Part shown: positions 7,318-14,678 of the stretch, piece after piece
Layout of the letters: each line of letters starts with the position of its first letter
Numbering within the stretch: the first letter of the stretch is position 1
NCBI GenBank assembly: GCA_937915045.1
Contig: CALDNM010000052.1
Span: 1 to 20,365, forward strand
Reading direction: 5' to 3'
DNA length: 20,365 nucleotides
Origin: an uncultured Clostridia bacterium
GTDB lineage: Bacteria; Bacillota; Clostridia; Peptostreptococcales; Anaerovoracaceae
Notes under the pieces: generated by a model
Databases searched by the model: none
Seen by the model: the letters and a program-made list of their open reading frames with translations, nothing else
Told to the model about the DNA's origin: nothing
Program-made: the position numbers and the translations under genes

Positions 7318-7806
7318 TTACGCGTTGTTCTTTTCTAACGCGATAAGTTTTTCTTTTTTATCGACTCCTCCGCCGTAACCCGCGAGCGAGCCGTCAGCGG
7401 CTATCACTCTGTGGCACGGCACGATGATCGAGATCGGGTTCGCGTGGTTCGCCGAACCGACAGCGCGGTACGCTTTTTCGCTTCCCGCCTTTTTCGCGAT
7501 CTCACCGTAAGATCTCGTCTTTCCATACGGGATCTTAGTCAGCGCCTTCCAGACCTTCTTCTGGAAATCAGTGCCTTCCATATTCAGGGGAAGGTCGAAT
7601 TCGCGTCTCTTCCCGGCGAAATACTCGCCGATCTCCTTCACGACCTTTTTCGTCATCGCGTTCGACGCGGCCGTTTTCCCTTCAAACTCCGATCTGTTTC
7701 CGAAGCGCAGTTCATAGACCTTGCTGTCGGAACACACCGTCGTCATATCTCCCAGCGGTGTTTTGAAAACCTGCTTATGCAGCGTAACTTCTTTCTGTTT
7801 CGCCAT
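7318..7806 (-). CDS. ogt: Methylated-DNA--protein-cysteine methyltransferase
   Basis: This suicide DNA-repair protein transfers the alkyl group from O6-alkylguanine or O4-alkylthymine onto its own cysteine. The acceptor is Cys131 in IIVPCHRV. The upstream block IPYGKTRSYGEIAKKAG (92-108) and RAVGSANHANP (114-124) hold the helix-turn-helix and the arginine finger (Arg114). GxLAGYGGG follows the active site. The length of 162 residues equals Ogt-type enzymes without an Ada regulatory domain. The ATG is preceded by a G-rich AAGGGGG site. It lies 42 bp after the CoA-transferase gene and just before a strong terminator, so it is probably the last gene of that run. No damage-inducible regulator is visible. 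Confidence 0.96.
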   Translation of the reverse strand: MAKQKEVTLHKQVFKTPLGDMTTVCSDSKVYELRFGNRSEFEGKTAASNAMTKKVVKEIGEYFAGKRREFDLPLNMEGTDFQKKVWKALTKIPYGKTRSYGEIAKKAGSEKAYRAVGSANHANPISIIVPCHRVIAADGSLAGYGGGVDKKEKLIALEKNNA

Positions 7807-7848
7807 TGTAGTTTCCCCCTTCGCCTTGCACGCGCTGCTGTGCCGGAT

Positions 7849-9183
7849 CTATCTCTTGTTCGATTTTCTCCATATCCTCTGATCTTCAGCGGCTTTGATC
7901 AGTTCATCGCGGACCTTCGGATGAGCGATAGCGATGAGCTCTTCAGCTCTCTGCCACGTCGACATGCCTACCAGATTAGCTACGCCGTATTCTGTCGCGA
8001 CGAAGTACACCTGGCTCCTCGGTGAAGTGATGATCTCTCCGTTGAAATGCGGAAGGATGTTCGAATGAAGCTCACCCTTCTTGTCCGTATATGTCGATGG
8101 CAGGCAGATGAACGATTTGCCGCCCGGAGACGCCGAAGCTCCTTCGAGGAAGTCGAGCTGACCGCCTGTCCCGCTTATCTGTCTCGTGCCGGAGCTCTCC
8201 GCGTTGACCTGTCCATAAAGATCTATCGAAATACAACTGTTGATCGAGATCATATTCTCGATCTGCGAGATGACTCTCGGATCGTTGACATACGCGAGCG
8301 GGTACGCGGCGATCATCGGGTTGTCATCCATCCAGTCGTAAAGCTCAGGTGAACCCATCGAAATACCTGTCACGCACTTGCCCGTGTCGATGCTCTTTCT
8401 CTTATTCGTCAGCTTTCCTTTTTTGTAAAGGTCGAGGTAACCGTCCGAGCAGAGCTCAGTATGCATACCAAGATCCTTTATATCCGAATCAGCGATCAGC
8501 GATCCCAGTGTGTCCGGCATGTTTCCGATACCGAGCTGCAGAGTCGAACCATCCTTTATATACGGGAGAAGATGCTTCGCTATCGCCGTATCTACTTCCG
8601 ATGGCTTGCCCTTAGGCATAGCCTTGAACGGTTCATGCTCGCCCTCGACTACCATATCGACATCCGAGATATGTATGCACTCGTCATATCCGCCGTGCAG
8701 CCTCGGAAGATGTTCATTGACCTCAAGTATTACTACATCCGCCTTCCTCATGATCTCCGCGGCGACACCTGTCGTCAGCGAGAAATTGAAAAATCCGTGC
8801 CTGTCCATCGGCGTGACGCTCATCATCGCGACGTTCACATCGAGGAAGAAGTGGTAATACGCGGAATTGTTGTGGAACACCATCGGGATGAAAAAGCATC
8901 TGTCCTGATCGCACATTTTTCTCTCATATCCTGAGCAGTGCCACGTATTATATGTAAAGTGCTCCTGCTTCGGATCCTTTTCGATGACCTGGATCGGCCC
9001 ATTGATCAGATTTCCCCTGATCTTGACGTCATGCAGCTCCTCAGCGCGCGCCGCGAGAGCGCGGTCGAGCAGCACCGGGAATCCCATCGCCGACGTATAA
9101 TCTACCCAGTCGCCGTCCTTGATTATCCTGACGGCCTCTTCAGGCGTCCTTAGTTTCTGTTTGTATTCAGACATATAATCCAT
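7849..9183 (-). CDS. Butyryl-CoA:acetate-type CoA-transferase
   Basis: This family I CoA-transferase (444 residues) belongs to the acetyl-CoA hydrolase/4-hydroxybutyrate CoA-transferase group. The segment GTGGQLDFLEGA followed by SASPGGKSFI (338-359) fits the pattern GxGGQxDFxxGAxxSxGGKSFI described for gut butyryl-CoA:acetate CoA-transferases. The glutamate that forms the CoA thioester is likely Glu243 (GMHTELCSDG). VNDP and QVNAES are further family blocks. The N-terminus MDYMSEYKQKL resembles the start of known Roseburia-type enzymes, and AGGAG lies 6 bp before that ATG. The frame opens five codons earlier (9198), but without a ribosome site. Butyrate formation with acetate uptake is the likely role. 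4-Hydroxybutyrate or another short acyl-CoA remains possible. No other butyrate-pathway gene is nearby. Confidence 0.9.
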   Translation of the reverse strand: MDYMSEYKQKLRTPEEAVRIIKDGDWVDYTSAMGFPVLLDRALAARAEELHDVKIRGNLINGPIQVIEKDPKQEHFTYNTWHCSGYERKMCDQDRCFFIPMVFHNNSAYYHFFLDVNVAMMSVTPMDRHGFFNFSLTTGVAAEIMRKADVVILEVNEHLPRLHGGYDECIHISDVDMVVEGEHEPFKAMPKGKPSEVDTAIAKHLLPYIKDGSTLQLGIGNMPDTLGSLIADSDIKDLGMHTELCSDGYLDLYKKGKLTNKRKSIDTGKCVTGISMGSPELYDWMDDNPMIAAYPLAYVNDPRVISQIENMISINSCISIDLYGQVNAESSGTRQISGTGGQLDFLEGASASPGGKSFICLPSTYTDKKGELHSNILPHFNGEIITSPRSQVYFVATEYGVANLVGMSTWQRAEELIAIAHPKVRDELIKAAEDQRIWRKSNKR

Positions 9184-9225
9184 ATTCTTCTCCTCCATTT
9201 TTTTGCAGTAATGTCAGTATCCAAA

Positions 9226-9486
9226 TTATTCTTCTTCACGTTTCTCGAGTGCTGCCGTGAGCGCCTTCGCGAGCTGATCCGCGCACGAAGTCGGTTTCCT
9301 TCCGCAGGTGTTTCCGCTCAGCGTATCTATCACTTTCTGAGCAGGCCATCCTTCTATAAGCTTTGAGATAGCCTTGAGATTCCCGTTGCAGCCTCCCTTG
9401 AAGTGAACATTTTTCACATTGTCGCCATCGAGTTCAAAATATATCCTCGACGGGCAGACCTTCCTCGGTTTGTATTCAAATTCCAT
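9226..9486 (-). CDS. Small TSCPD-domain protein (TIGR03905-like)
   Basis: An 86-residue protein with the TSCPD domain also seen near the C-terminus of adenosylcobalamin-dependent ribonucleotide reductases. Four conserved cysteines are spaced as in that domain: Cys11 (KVCPSRI), Cys33 (GGCNGN), Cys61 (NTCGRKP) and Cys68 (TSCADQ). They suggest metal binding or redox use. The function of stand-alone members is unknown. The family name motif reads TSCAD here, with Ala in place of Pro. The frame is open to 9540, but the ATG at 9486 has AAAGGA upstream and begins at the conserved MEFEYKP. It lies between telA and the CoA-transferase in the same direction. Confidence 0.85.
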   Translation of the reverse strand: MEFEYKPRKVCPSRIYFELDGDNVKNVHFKGGCNGNLKAISKLIEGWPAQKVIDTLSGNTCGRKPTSCADQLAKALTAALEKREEE

Positions 9487-9544
9487 TCTTTTTTCCTTTA
9501 AGTCCTTTCCTTCTTTCCCGCGCTTTATATGACCGCGCATGTCA

Positions 9545-10660
9545 TCATTGTCTTATATCTATGAGCTTGTTCCTCAGCTCATCCTCCAGCCTCACAAGTT
9601 CTCCTTCCGCCTCGACACGCTTCTGATGTCCTTCATCCTGTATCCTCAGGACCTCGTCGATCGTCGAGATAAGGCTCTCATTCGTATGCTTCAAAGTCTC
9701 CATATCGACGATACCGCGTTCGGATTCCTTTGCCGTATCGATCGTCGCTGTCTTCAGACTGTCCGCGTTCTTCCTGAGCAGCTCATTCGTCGCGTCCGTC
9801 ACGGTACGCTGCGCTTCAGCCGCTTCCTGCGAATGCGCGATACCAAGAGCGATCATCATCTGACTCTTCCATAACGGCAGAGTATTGACGAGTGTCGACT
9901 GGATCTTTTCCGACATCTCAGTATCGTTGCCCTGAACGAGTCTCAGCTGAGGAGCCATCTGTATCGATATCGTCCTCGTAAGCTCGAGGTCGTGCAGCTT
10001 CTTTTCGAAGCGCACGCACATCGACGCCAGATCATTGGCAGCCTGCGCGTCCTCCGGCAGTCCGCTCTGCTGAGCCTTGGCCTGCAGCGCCGGAAGTTCG
10101 GCCGTCCTGACCTCGTCCAGCCTTTTCTTGCCGGCCGCTATATACATCGAAAGCTCCTTGAAGTAACTCCTGTTGACCTCATACAGTTTATCGAGCATCG
10201 CGACATCCTTCATCAGGACGACCTGATGGCTTTCGAGAGCGTCCGCGATCTTATCCACATTCACTTCGGCCTTCGCGTAATTCGCCTTGATCTTCGCGAC
10301 CTTGTTCGTGCCTTTCTTGAAAAAGCCCTTGATACCTTTGTCGTTCGTATCTCCGAACCCCTTGAGTTCTGTCACGAGCCCGGTCATCAGGCCGCTGATC
10401 TCGCCAAGATCCTTCGTCCGCACACTATTGAGAGCGTCATCCGAAAAATCCGCCATCTTCTTCTGCGCGCCCGCGCCGTACTGGATCACTACATTCGAGT
10501 CATTCAGATCGATCTTCTTCGAAAACTCATCTATCTGCTGCTGCTCTTCCGCCGTGAAAGTGCTCATATCAAAATCCTTTTTGACATCGACGGCCGCCTC
10601 CGCCGCAGGACTGCCGATCCCGTCAAGCTTAAGCTCCGGGGCCTGAATCTTATCATCCAT
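9545..10660 (-). CDS. telA: Toxic anion resistance (TelA) family protein
   Basis: A 371-residue, mostly helical cytosolic protein of the TelA/KlaA family, historically linked to tellurite resistance and to cell-envelope stress in Firmicutes. Its biochemical role is unknown. Recognisable blocks are FSDDALNSVRTKDLGEI, the FKKGTNKVAKIKANY segment and the long helical LPLWKSQMMIALGIAHSQEA near residue 270. The C-terminal part is a predicted coiled coil. The ATG at 10660 lies one base after the xpaC stop, and its AGGA site sits inside the last xpaC codons. Upstream GTG/ATG codons (10681, 10675) lack ribosome sites. Pairing with xpaC is the standard arrangement and supports joint function. Confidence 0.92.
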   Translation of the reverse strand: MDDKIQAPELKLDGIGSPAAEAAVDVKKDFDMSTFTAEEQQQIDEFSKKIDLNDSNVVIQYGAGAQKKMADFSDDALNSVRTKDLGEISGLMTGLVTELKGFGDTNDKGIKGFFKKGTNKVAKIKANYAKAEVNVDKIADALESHQVVLMKDVAMLDKLYEVNRSYFKELSMYIAAGKKRLDEVRTAELPALQAKAQQSGLPEDAQAANDLASMCVRFEKKLHDLELTRTISIQMAPQLRLVQGNDTEMSEKIQSTLVNTLPLWKSQMMIALGIAHSQEAAEAQRTVTDATNELLRKNADSLKTATIDTAKESERGIVDMETLKHTNESLISTIDEVLRIQDEGHQKRVEAEGELVRLEDELRNKLIDIRQ

Positions 10661-10661
10661 C

Positions 10662-11927
10662 TTACTTTCCTCCATCTCCACGCGCCGGTCCCGGATCGTC
10701 GAAATCGCCGCCTGTCAGTCCGTCCCTCGCGAACATCGCGTTTAGTACCGAAATGTCCGTAGAAACATCCATTACTGTATCCTGATAAAGCTCTTCGAGA
10801 AGTCTCCCGAAAGCCTTTTCTATCGTTCCGAGCGTCTGCTCTATCTCATGCTTTGCAGTAACGACATCTTCGCTCTGCACGCTTTTCTTTTCGAATTCGC
10901 TGTAGACACTGACGAGTTTCACTGTAGTCGGAAGATAGTAATCCATGAACTTCTTTATGTCCGGCAGAAGCGACGGTTTTTCCTTCACGCGATCGAAAAT
11001 CTTTCTTATGAGGACTTCTATATCGTCAAGTTCTGTCCTGACAGTTTCTCCGGTTATCTCCGCCCTTGCTCTGTCGATCTCAGCGATGCTCTGCTCTCCG
11101 CGCTCGAGCGCCTGCCTCAGTTTTCTCTCGTCGCCTGTTTCGTTCGCGGTCCTGCGCTCCGTCTCACGTTCTTCTGTCTGCCTGTTTTTAAAATCATCTC
11201 TGGCCTGCAGATACTGATCGTACGTCTTGTCGTTCGCGATGAACCACTGCTCCGAATCATCGATATGTCCTTCCCTGAACATACCGAGTTTTATCATTTT
11301 CCTGAGGTCTTTTTTGACAGCCGCGACTGTCCTGCCGCATTTTTCCGCGATCTCTTTTATGCTGCAGAATTCGTTCTGGCCCATAGTTCTCAGATATTCC
11401 CTGAATCTCGCGGCTCTCTTTCTCAGCCCTGTTCCTCTTGCGGTCACAAACACCGCCACTGCCGTGATCACAGCAAAAACGATCCCCGGTGTGAGCACCG
11501 TTGCCGACACTGCTCCCGCGAAGACCGCCCCGGCCGCGAGCGACACTATCGCCGCTCCGCCGAACCCTACAGCTCCGCAGATCCCGGCCGCGGTCATCAC
11601 TCTTCCGCTGATCAGGCCCTTCGGTCTTTTGCACACAGGAATATTGGCTGATCCCTGATCGCGCGCGGCTCTGCCCGCGAGATCCATGAACGGATCGGTC
11701 TGCCACTCATATCCGGACGAGTTCGCACCCGTGCCCATATTCGCGTTCGTGTTCGCGTTTCCGTTTGCTCTGCCTTCGTCCGATAATTTGATATCGTCAA
11801 GCGACGGCGAACCGAACACCGCGTCCTTCACAGCCGAATTGATGTCGCGGCTGAATCCGCTGAAATCCATCGTATTCACCGCGTCATTTATTATCCTGCT
11901 TATATTGTCTCCAAAATTATTACTCAT
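10662..11927 (-). CDS. xpaC: XpaC-family membrane protein with winged-helix segment
   Basis: A 421-residue protein of the 5-bromo-4-chloroindolyl phosphate hydrolysis (XpaC) family, the usual partner of TelA. The family name comes from a phenotype and does not prove phosphatase activity. An N-terminal amphipathic stretch (4-38) is followed by an Asn/Gly-rich linker (52-72). Two hydrophobic segments lie at about 108-138 and 140-163. A winged-helix-like domain (186-232, SIKEIAEKCGRTVAAVKKDL) and a charged helical tail with a coiled coil (about 240-300) follow. AAAGGA precedes the ATG. The prepilin gene ends only 10 bp upstream, and telA is coupled downstream. The acidic, Gly-rich C-terminus is the least conserved part. 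Confidence 0.88.
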   Translation of the reverse strand: MSNNFGDNISRIINDAVNTMDFSGFSRDINSAVKDAVFGSPSLDDIKLSDEGRANGNANTNANMGTGANSSGYEWQTDPFMDLAGRAARDQGSANIPVCKRPKGLISGRVMTAAGICGAVGFGGAAIVSLAAGAVFAGAVSATVLTPGIVFAVITAVAVFVTARGTGLRKRAARFREYLRTMGQNEFCSIKEIAEKCGRTVAAVKKDLRKMIKLGMFREGHIDDSEQWFIANDKTYDQYLQARDDFKNRQTEERETERRTANETGDERKLRQALERGEQSIAEIDRARAEITGETVRTELDDIEVLIRKIFDRVKEKPSLLPDIKKFMDYYLPTTVKLVSVYSEFEKKSVQSEDVVTAKHEIEQTLGTIEKAFGRLLEELYQDTVMDVSTDISVLNAMFARDGLTGGDFDDPGPARGDGGK

Positions 11928-11937
11928 TATTTCCTTT

Positions 11938-12768
11938 TTATTTAAGAGCCATCGCTTCAGCCTTGGTAACGATCTTGCCCGACGCCGGATCGAAATATAT
12001 CGCCGTTGTGCTGCTATAATTCGAACCTGTTATCGTGTTCGCGTTTTTGATGTAATAGTACGCCGGTGTCGTCGAACTATTCTTCATCACTACTGTCAGT
12101 GATCCTGCTGAAAATCCGGCATCGTTCATCTTCTCCTTGAACTCACTGCCCGAGAACGTTCCGATCTGTTTACCCATGGAATCATTCACTCTCACAGTAT
12201 TGCTGCTTCCGCTGCCGAGATCGATCGCGTCTCCCAGAGACACGGCCCCGCTCGGAAGTTTTTCCTTCATGAACGAGCTGAACAAACTTGCCAGTTTTCC
12301 GAGATTGCCTTCAGCGTCCGCTTTTGTAGACGCGGTCACGTTCAGCCCCGAAAAGTCGTACCAGCTCCCGCTGCTTTCAGTCGCCAGCCTGTATTTCCCA
12401 TTTTCATAGATCACCGTGATCTTGTCTTTCGAAACAAAGACCAGCTTGCTGACCTTATCCGATTTGAAATAAATGCTGTTGATCGTCCCTTCGGTCTCCG
12501 CCAGCTTCTCTATATCCTTGATCTCTGCCGCTGTCGCGGTGCCGCTTACAGCCGCTGAAGACTGGTAATTCTCCGACGCGTAAGTCTGAGCCGCCAGCAC
12601 GCAGGCGCGTGCCTCGAGCTTGGCCTCCTGCTTCTGCGCTTTTCCGATGTACGCTACATACGATGTTATAAGTATACCCACCAAAATGGCTATGATCACA
12701 ACAACTACTATGAGCTCGACCAAAGTGAAGCCCTTTTTATTATTTTCGATATCCCTTATCCTTCTCAT
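11938..12768 (-). CDS. Type IV prepilin-like protein
   Basis: A 276-residue protein with a class III signal. The 13-residue basic leader ends KKG, then FTLVELIVVVVIIAILVGIL (14-33) begins the mature helix, with Phe at +1 and Glu at +5. A PilD-type peptidase would cut Gly13-Phe14 and methylate the Phe. The rest is Ser/Thr/Gly-rich and probably folds outside the cell as a minor pilin or pseudopilin. The frame is open to 12972, but the ATG at 12768 has GAGG at 8 bp and gives a normal leader. The long version would bury the signal. No secretion ATPase, platform protein or prepilin peptidase is in the window. It lies 10 bp upstream of xpaC, an unusual pairing. Confidence 0.9.
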   Translation of the reverse strand: MRRIRDIENNKKGFTLVELIVVVVIIAILVGILITSYVAYIGKAQKQEAKLEARACVLAAQTYASENYQSSAAVSGTATAAEIKDIEKLAETEGTINSIYFKSDKVSKLVFVSKDKITVIYENGKYRLATESSGSWYDFSGLNVTASTKADAEGNLGKLASLFSSFMKEKLPSGAVSLGDAIDLGSGSSNTVRVNDSMGKQIGTFSGSEFKEKMNDAGFSAGSLTVVMKNSSTTPAYYYIKNANTITGSNYSSTTAIYFDPASGKIVTKAEAMALK

Positions 12769-13181
12769 CGCCCTATCCTCCCATACTTCTTTTATTTTAT
12801 CATCATCCAGGTCTCTCCGCAATGATTCCGTAGATCCTGACGATCCGCAATTCCCTGACGTAAAGTCCAAATGCGTCAATTCTATTTTTTTGACGGGCGT
12901 TGGCACATATTCTGTACCAAGAATGATGAAATAAAACATAATGGCACATATCCGCAGTCGTACATCTTCCATATGATCACATATTCCGTTATCTCATACA
13001 AGATGTACAGTTCAACGGATAAAAAGGTATCTATATTTCAAAAATCATCGATCTATTACACACAAATGTGCCAATCACCTTGAAAAAAAGTGATTTGACG
13101 CATTTAGAGTAATCATGCTATGCCAGAGGCCATATGAAATCATGATCATCTCAGCGAAAGCCGGGATCTCCGACATATAAA
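12769..13181. other. Gene-poor intergenic stretch with short repeats
   Basis: No convincing gene is seen here. The stretch is AT-rich compared with its flanks. It holds three copies of TTGGCACAT-like sequence (12900-12910, 12941-12951, and inverted at 13066-13074). It also holds an inverted pair of TTGACGCATTT (12869-12879 on minus, 13095-13105 on plus). The prepilin promoter must lie here or just inside, but I could not pick a good -35/-10 pair. Confidence 0.6.
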
Positions 13182-13197
13182 GTAAAGTTCGCTTGAC
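13182..13197. promoter_or_regulatory. Operator copy 1, overlapping -35
   Basis: GTAAAGTTCGCTTGAC is a near-palindrome with one mismatch to the CTTTAC half-site. It covers the TTGACA -35 element of the XRE operon. Confidence 0.75.
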
Positions 13198-13221
13198 ATT
13201 CGATGTAAAGTATGCTTTACT
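13193..13221 (+). promoter_or_regulatory. Promoter of the XRE-DUF2178-C39 operon
   Basis: TTGACA (13193-13198) is a perfect -35. At 17 bp it is followed by TTTACT (13216-13221), which matches four of six -10 positions. Two of the three palindromes overlap these elements, so the promoter should be repressible by the small XRE protein it drives. Confidence 0.75.
13205..13220. promoter_or_regulatory. Operator copy 2, overlapping -10
   Basis: GTAAAGTATGCTTTAC has perfect 6-bp arms, GTAAAG and CTTTAC, around a 4-bp centre. It covers the -10 element. Confidence 0.8.
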
Positions 13222-13230
13222 ATAACCGAA

Positions 13231-13246
13231 GTAAAGTTCACTTTAC
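13231..13246. promoter_or_regulatory. Operator copy 3, in the early leader
   Basis: GTAAAGTTCACTTTAC has perfect GTAAAG/CTTTAC arms. It lies just after the expected transcription start. The three copies begin 23 and 26 bp apart. Confidence 0.8.
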
Positions 13247-13307
13247 CTGCGCAGTAGATAATACACCGGACTTTTCTTCATAAACAAAAAATGAAATGAG
13301 GTGCGAA

Positions 13308-13505
13308 TTGAAAAATCATATAGCGGAGTTAAGAAAGAACGAAGGCCTGACACAGCAGCAGCTCGCGGATGCCGTTGCAGTAACGCGCCAGACTATCATT
13401 TCGCTCGAAAACGGGAGATATACCGCGTCCCTTCCGCTCGCGTTCAAGCTGTCGGCATTTTTCTGCCGGCCGATAGAAGAACTTTTCGAGATGGATGATG
13501 AATAA
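13308..13505 (+). CDS. Small XRE-family (Cro/CI-type) transcriptional regulator
   Basis: A 65-residue DNA-binding protein made of one helix-turn-helix. The motif GLTQQQLADAVAVTRQTIIS (13-32) covers the HTH, followed by LENGRYTASLPLAFKLSAFF and the short C-terminus IEELFEMDDE. The TTG at 13308 is chosen because GAGG lies 6 bp upstream and MKNHIAELRK matches the standard start of this family. The ATG at 13296 has no ribosome site and would add MRCE. Small regulators of this sort usually sit next to a membrane protein gene, as here, and bind palindromes near their own promoter. The three GTAAAG-N4-CTTTAC copies upstream are the obvious candidate sites, so negative autoregulation is inferred. Confidence 0.93.
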   Translation: MKNHIAELRKNEGLTQQQLADAVAVTRQTIISLENGRYTASLPLAFKLSAFFCRPIEELFEMDDE

Positions 13506-13525
13506 TATAACGGAGGATAAATAAA

Positions 13526-13939
13526 ATGAACAGTAATATGAAAGTTTTTAAAGATAAAATACTGTATTTCGCTATTCTGGTGATTGCGGGGATATCGCTG
13601 TCTATCGCCGGCTTCACGTGCGCGAACGATTATGTAAAAGGTATCGGTATCGGGCTCGCCGTCGTAGGAGTGCTTAAGATAGCGCAATACCTGCTCATCT
13701 CCCGTGATCCGGAAAAAGTAAAGAGATACAAGATCGCGAATAACGACGACCGGCTCAAAAGCCTGACCCAGAAGGCAGGGCAGCTCACACTCTTCATCAC
13801 AGTGATCGCAGGACTCATTGCAGTCGCGGGATTCGGGCTTGCCGGTATGCGGACAGTTTCACTGATAATTTCACTGGTCGTCTGCGCGCAGACTTTGGTA
13901 TATACTGGAGTATATTATGTACTGCAGCATAAATACTGA
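13526..13939 (+). CDS. DUF2178-like four-helix membrane protein
   Basis: A 137-residue integral membrane protein with four hydrophobic segments at about 11-30, 38-57, 85-106 and 109-131. Between segments 2 and 3 is a charged cytosolic loop with DPEKVKRYKIANNDDRLKSL (61-80). That loop resembles the conserved loop of DUF2178 proteins, which are typically encoded beside small XRE regulators. The function is unknown; a sensor or partner of the regulator is a reasonable inference. GGAGG precedes the ATG. It lies 20 bp after the regulator gene and about 28 bp before the peptidase-like gene. The family name is from memory of the loop and topology, so it is moderately certain. Confidence 0.75.
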   Translation: MNSNMKVFKDKILYFAILVIAGISLSIAGFTCANDYVKGIGIGLAVVGVLKIAQYLLISRDPEKVKRYKIANNDDRLKSLTQKAGQLTLFITVIAGLIAVAGFGLAGMRTVSLIISLVVCAQTLVYTGVYYVLQHKY

Positions 13940-13967
13940 TAACCAGCTATCACAACGGAGGCCAGGA

Positions 13968-14591
13968 ATGACAGATATAACAGATATGATCGAATACGAA
14001 ATACCTTTCGACATCCCTTTCTATTCGCAGAAAGTCGATGAAAACAACTATAAAGCAATGGGATTCGATGAGCCCGAAGAGGGTATCCACTGGTCTACCA
14101 GAGGATGCGGCATCGCGTCGCTCCGGATGATAATCGACGGCATACTCGCTTCGCGGGGAGAAGAGCCATCATGCGGGCAGGCCGAAATGATAAAACGCGG
14201 ACTTGCGCGGAACGCTTACCTGCTTGATGGTGACATCGGCTGGATCCATTCGGGCCTTGCCGCGCTCGCCGGCGAATACGGCATCGACGCCGAAGCAAAG
14301 CGCGGCCTTTCGACCGAAGAGCTCGCGGAAGAGATCGAGGCAGGGCATCCCTGTATAGTCTCAGTCACAGCCTGGTTCGCGGGCGGCGAGCGCTGGCTCG
14401 ACGGACACATATTCAAAAAAGGCGGACATCTCGTACCGGCCATCGGAACCATAAGAAAAAGCGGCGCGCTGACAGATATCATCTGCCATCACACCGCGTC
14501 TATATCGCAGCTCAACTGGCCGTGTCACAAAACGCCGATCGAAAGATTCAACGCGTCCTTCACAGGGAACGTGATCGTTTTTCGGCCTTGA
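13968..14591 (+). CDS. C39-type (papain-like) cysteine peptidase homologue
   Basis: A 207-residue protein of the Peptidase_C39_2 type. The nucleophile motif is TRGCGIASLRMIID (44-57) with Cys47. The histidine is His154 in KKGGHLVPAIG. The third position, usually Asp or Asn in an NDP-like motif, reads ICHHTAS here (about 172-178), so the triad may be altered. No signal peptide or membrane helix is seen, so it appears cytosolic, unlike many secreted relatives. I use the ATG at 13968, which has GGAGG at 7 bp. The frame opens at 13917 inside the previous gene. It is the last gene of the XRE operon and is followed by a good terminator. Peptidase, amidase or transglutaminase-like activity are all possible. 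Confidence 0.8.
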   Translation: MTDITDMIEYEIPFDIPFYSQKVDENNYKAMGFDEPEEGIHWSTRGCGIASLRMIIDGILASRGEEPSCGQAEMIKRGLARNAYLLDGDIGWIHSGLAALAGEYGIDAEAKRGLSTEELAEEIEAGHPCIVSVTAWFAGGERWLDGHIFKKGGHLVPAIGTIRKSGALTDIICHHTASISQLNWPCHKTPIERFNASFTGNVIVFRP

Positions 14592-14618
14592 TCAGCGGCA
14601 TATCACAAATCGATCCAA

Positions 14619-14660
14619 AGCGCTGATACCGTGTTTTCAAACAGATATCAGCGTTTTTTT
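14619..14660 (+). terminator. Intrinsic terminator of the XRE operon
   Basis: CGCTGATA (14621-14628) pairs with TATCAGCG (14646-14653), and a run of T follows. Read on the minus strand, after the ion-channel gene, the stem lacks a good T-tract. Confidence 0.85.
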
Positions 14661-14678
14661 CGCGTAAATATATCCCTC

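Noticed and set aside
9199..9225. Separate promoter for the CoA-transferase gene
   Set aside because: The gap to the preceding gene is too short and no -35/-10 pair is seen; read-through from upstream is simpler.
12769..12930. Cyclic di-GMP riboswitch before the prepilin gene
   Set aside because: The nearby GGAAT and GCGGA repeats looked suggestive, but the conserved class I and II core sequences are absent.
12900..12951. Sigma-54-like TGGCAC elements
   Set aside because: The GG-to-GC spacing of the -24/-12 consensus is not met in any of the copies, and no GC at -12 is present.
12769..12972. 68-residue N-terminal extension of the prepilin
   Set aside because: The extension would bury the class III leader, and the internal ATG has a good ribosome site.
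12871..13083. 70-codon open frame in the gene-poor stretch
   Set aside because: It has no ribosome site and a composition unlike the neighbouring genes, and it matches no recognisable family.
13072..13096. Terminator hairpin AATCAC/GTGATT
   Set aside because: The stem is only 6 bp, the loop is A-rich, and no T-run follows on either strand.
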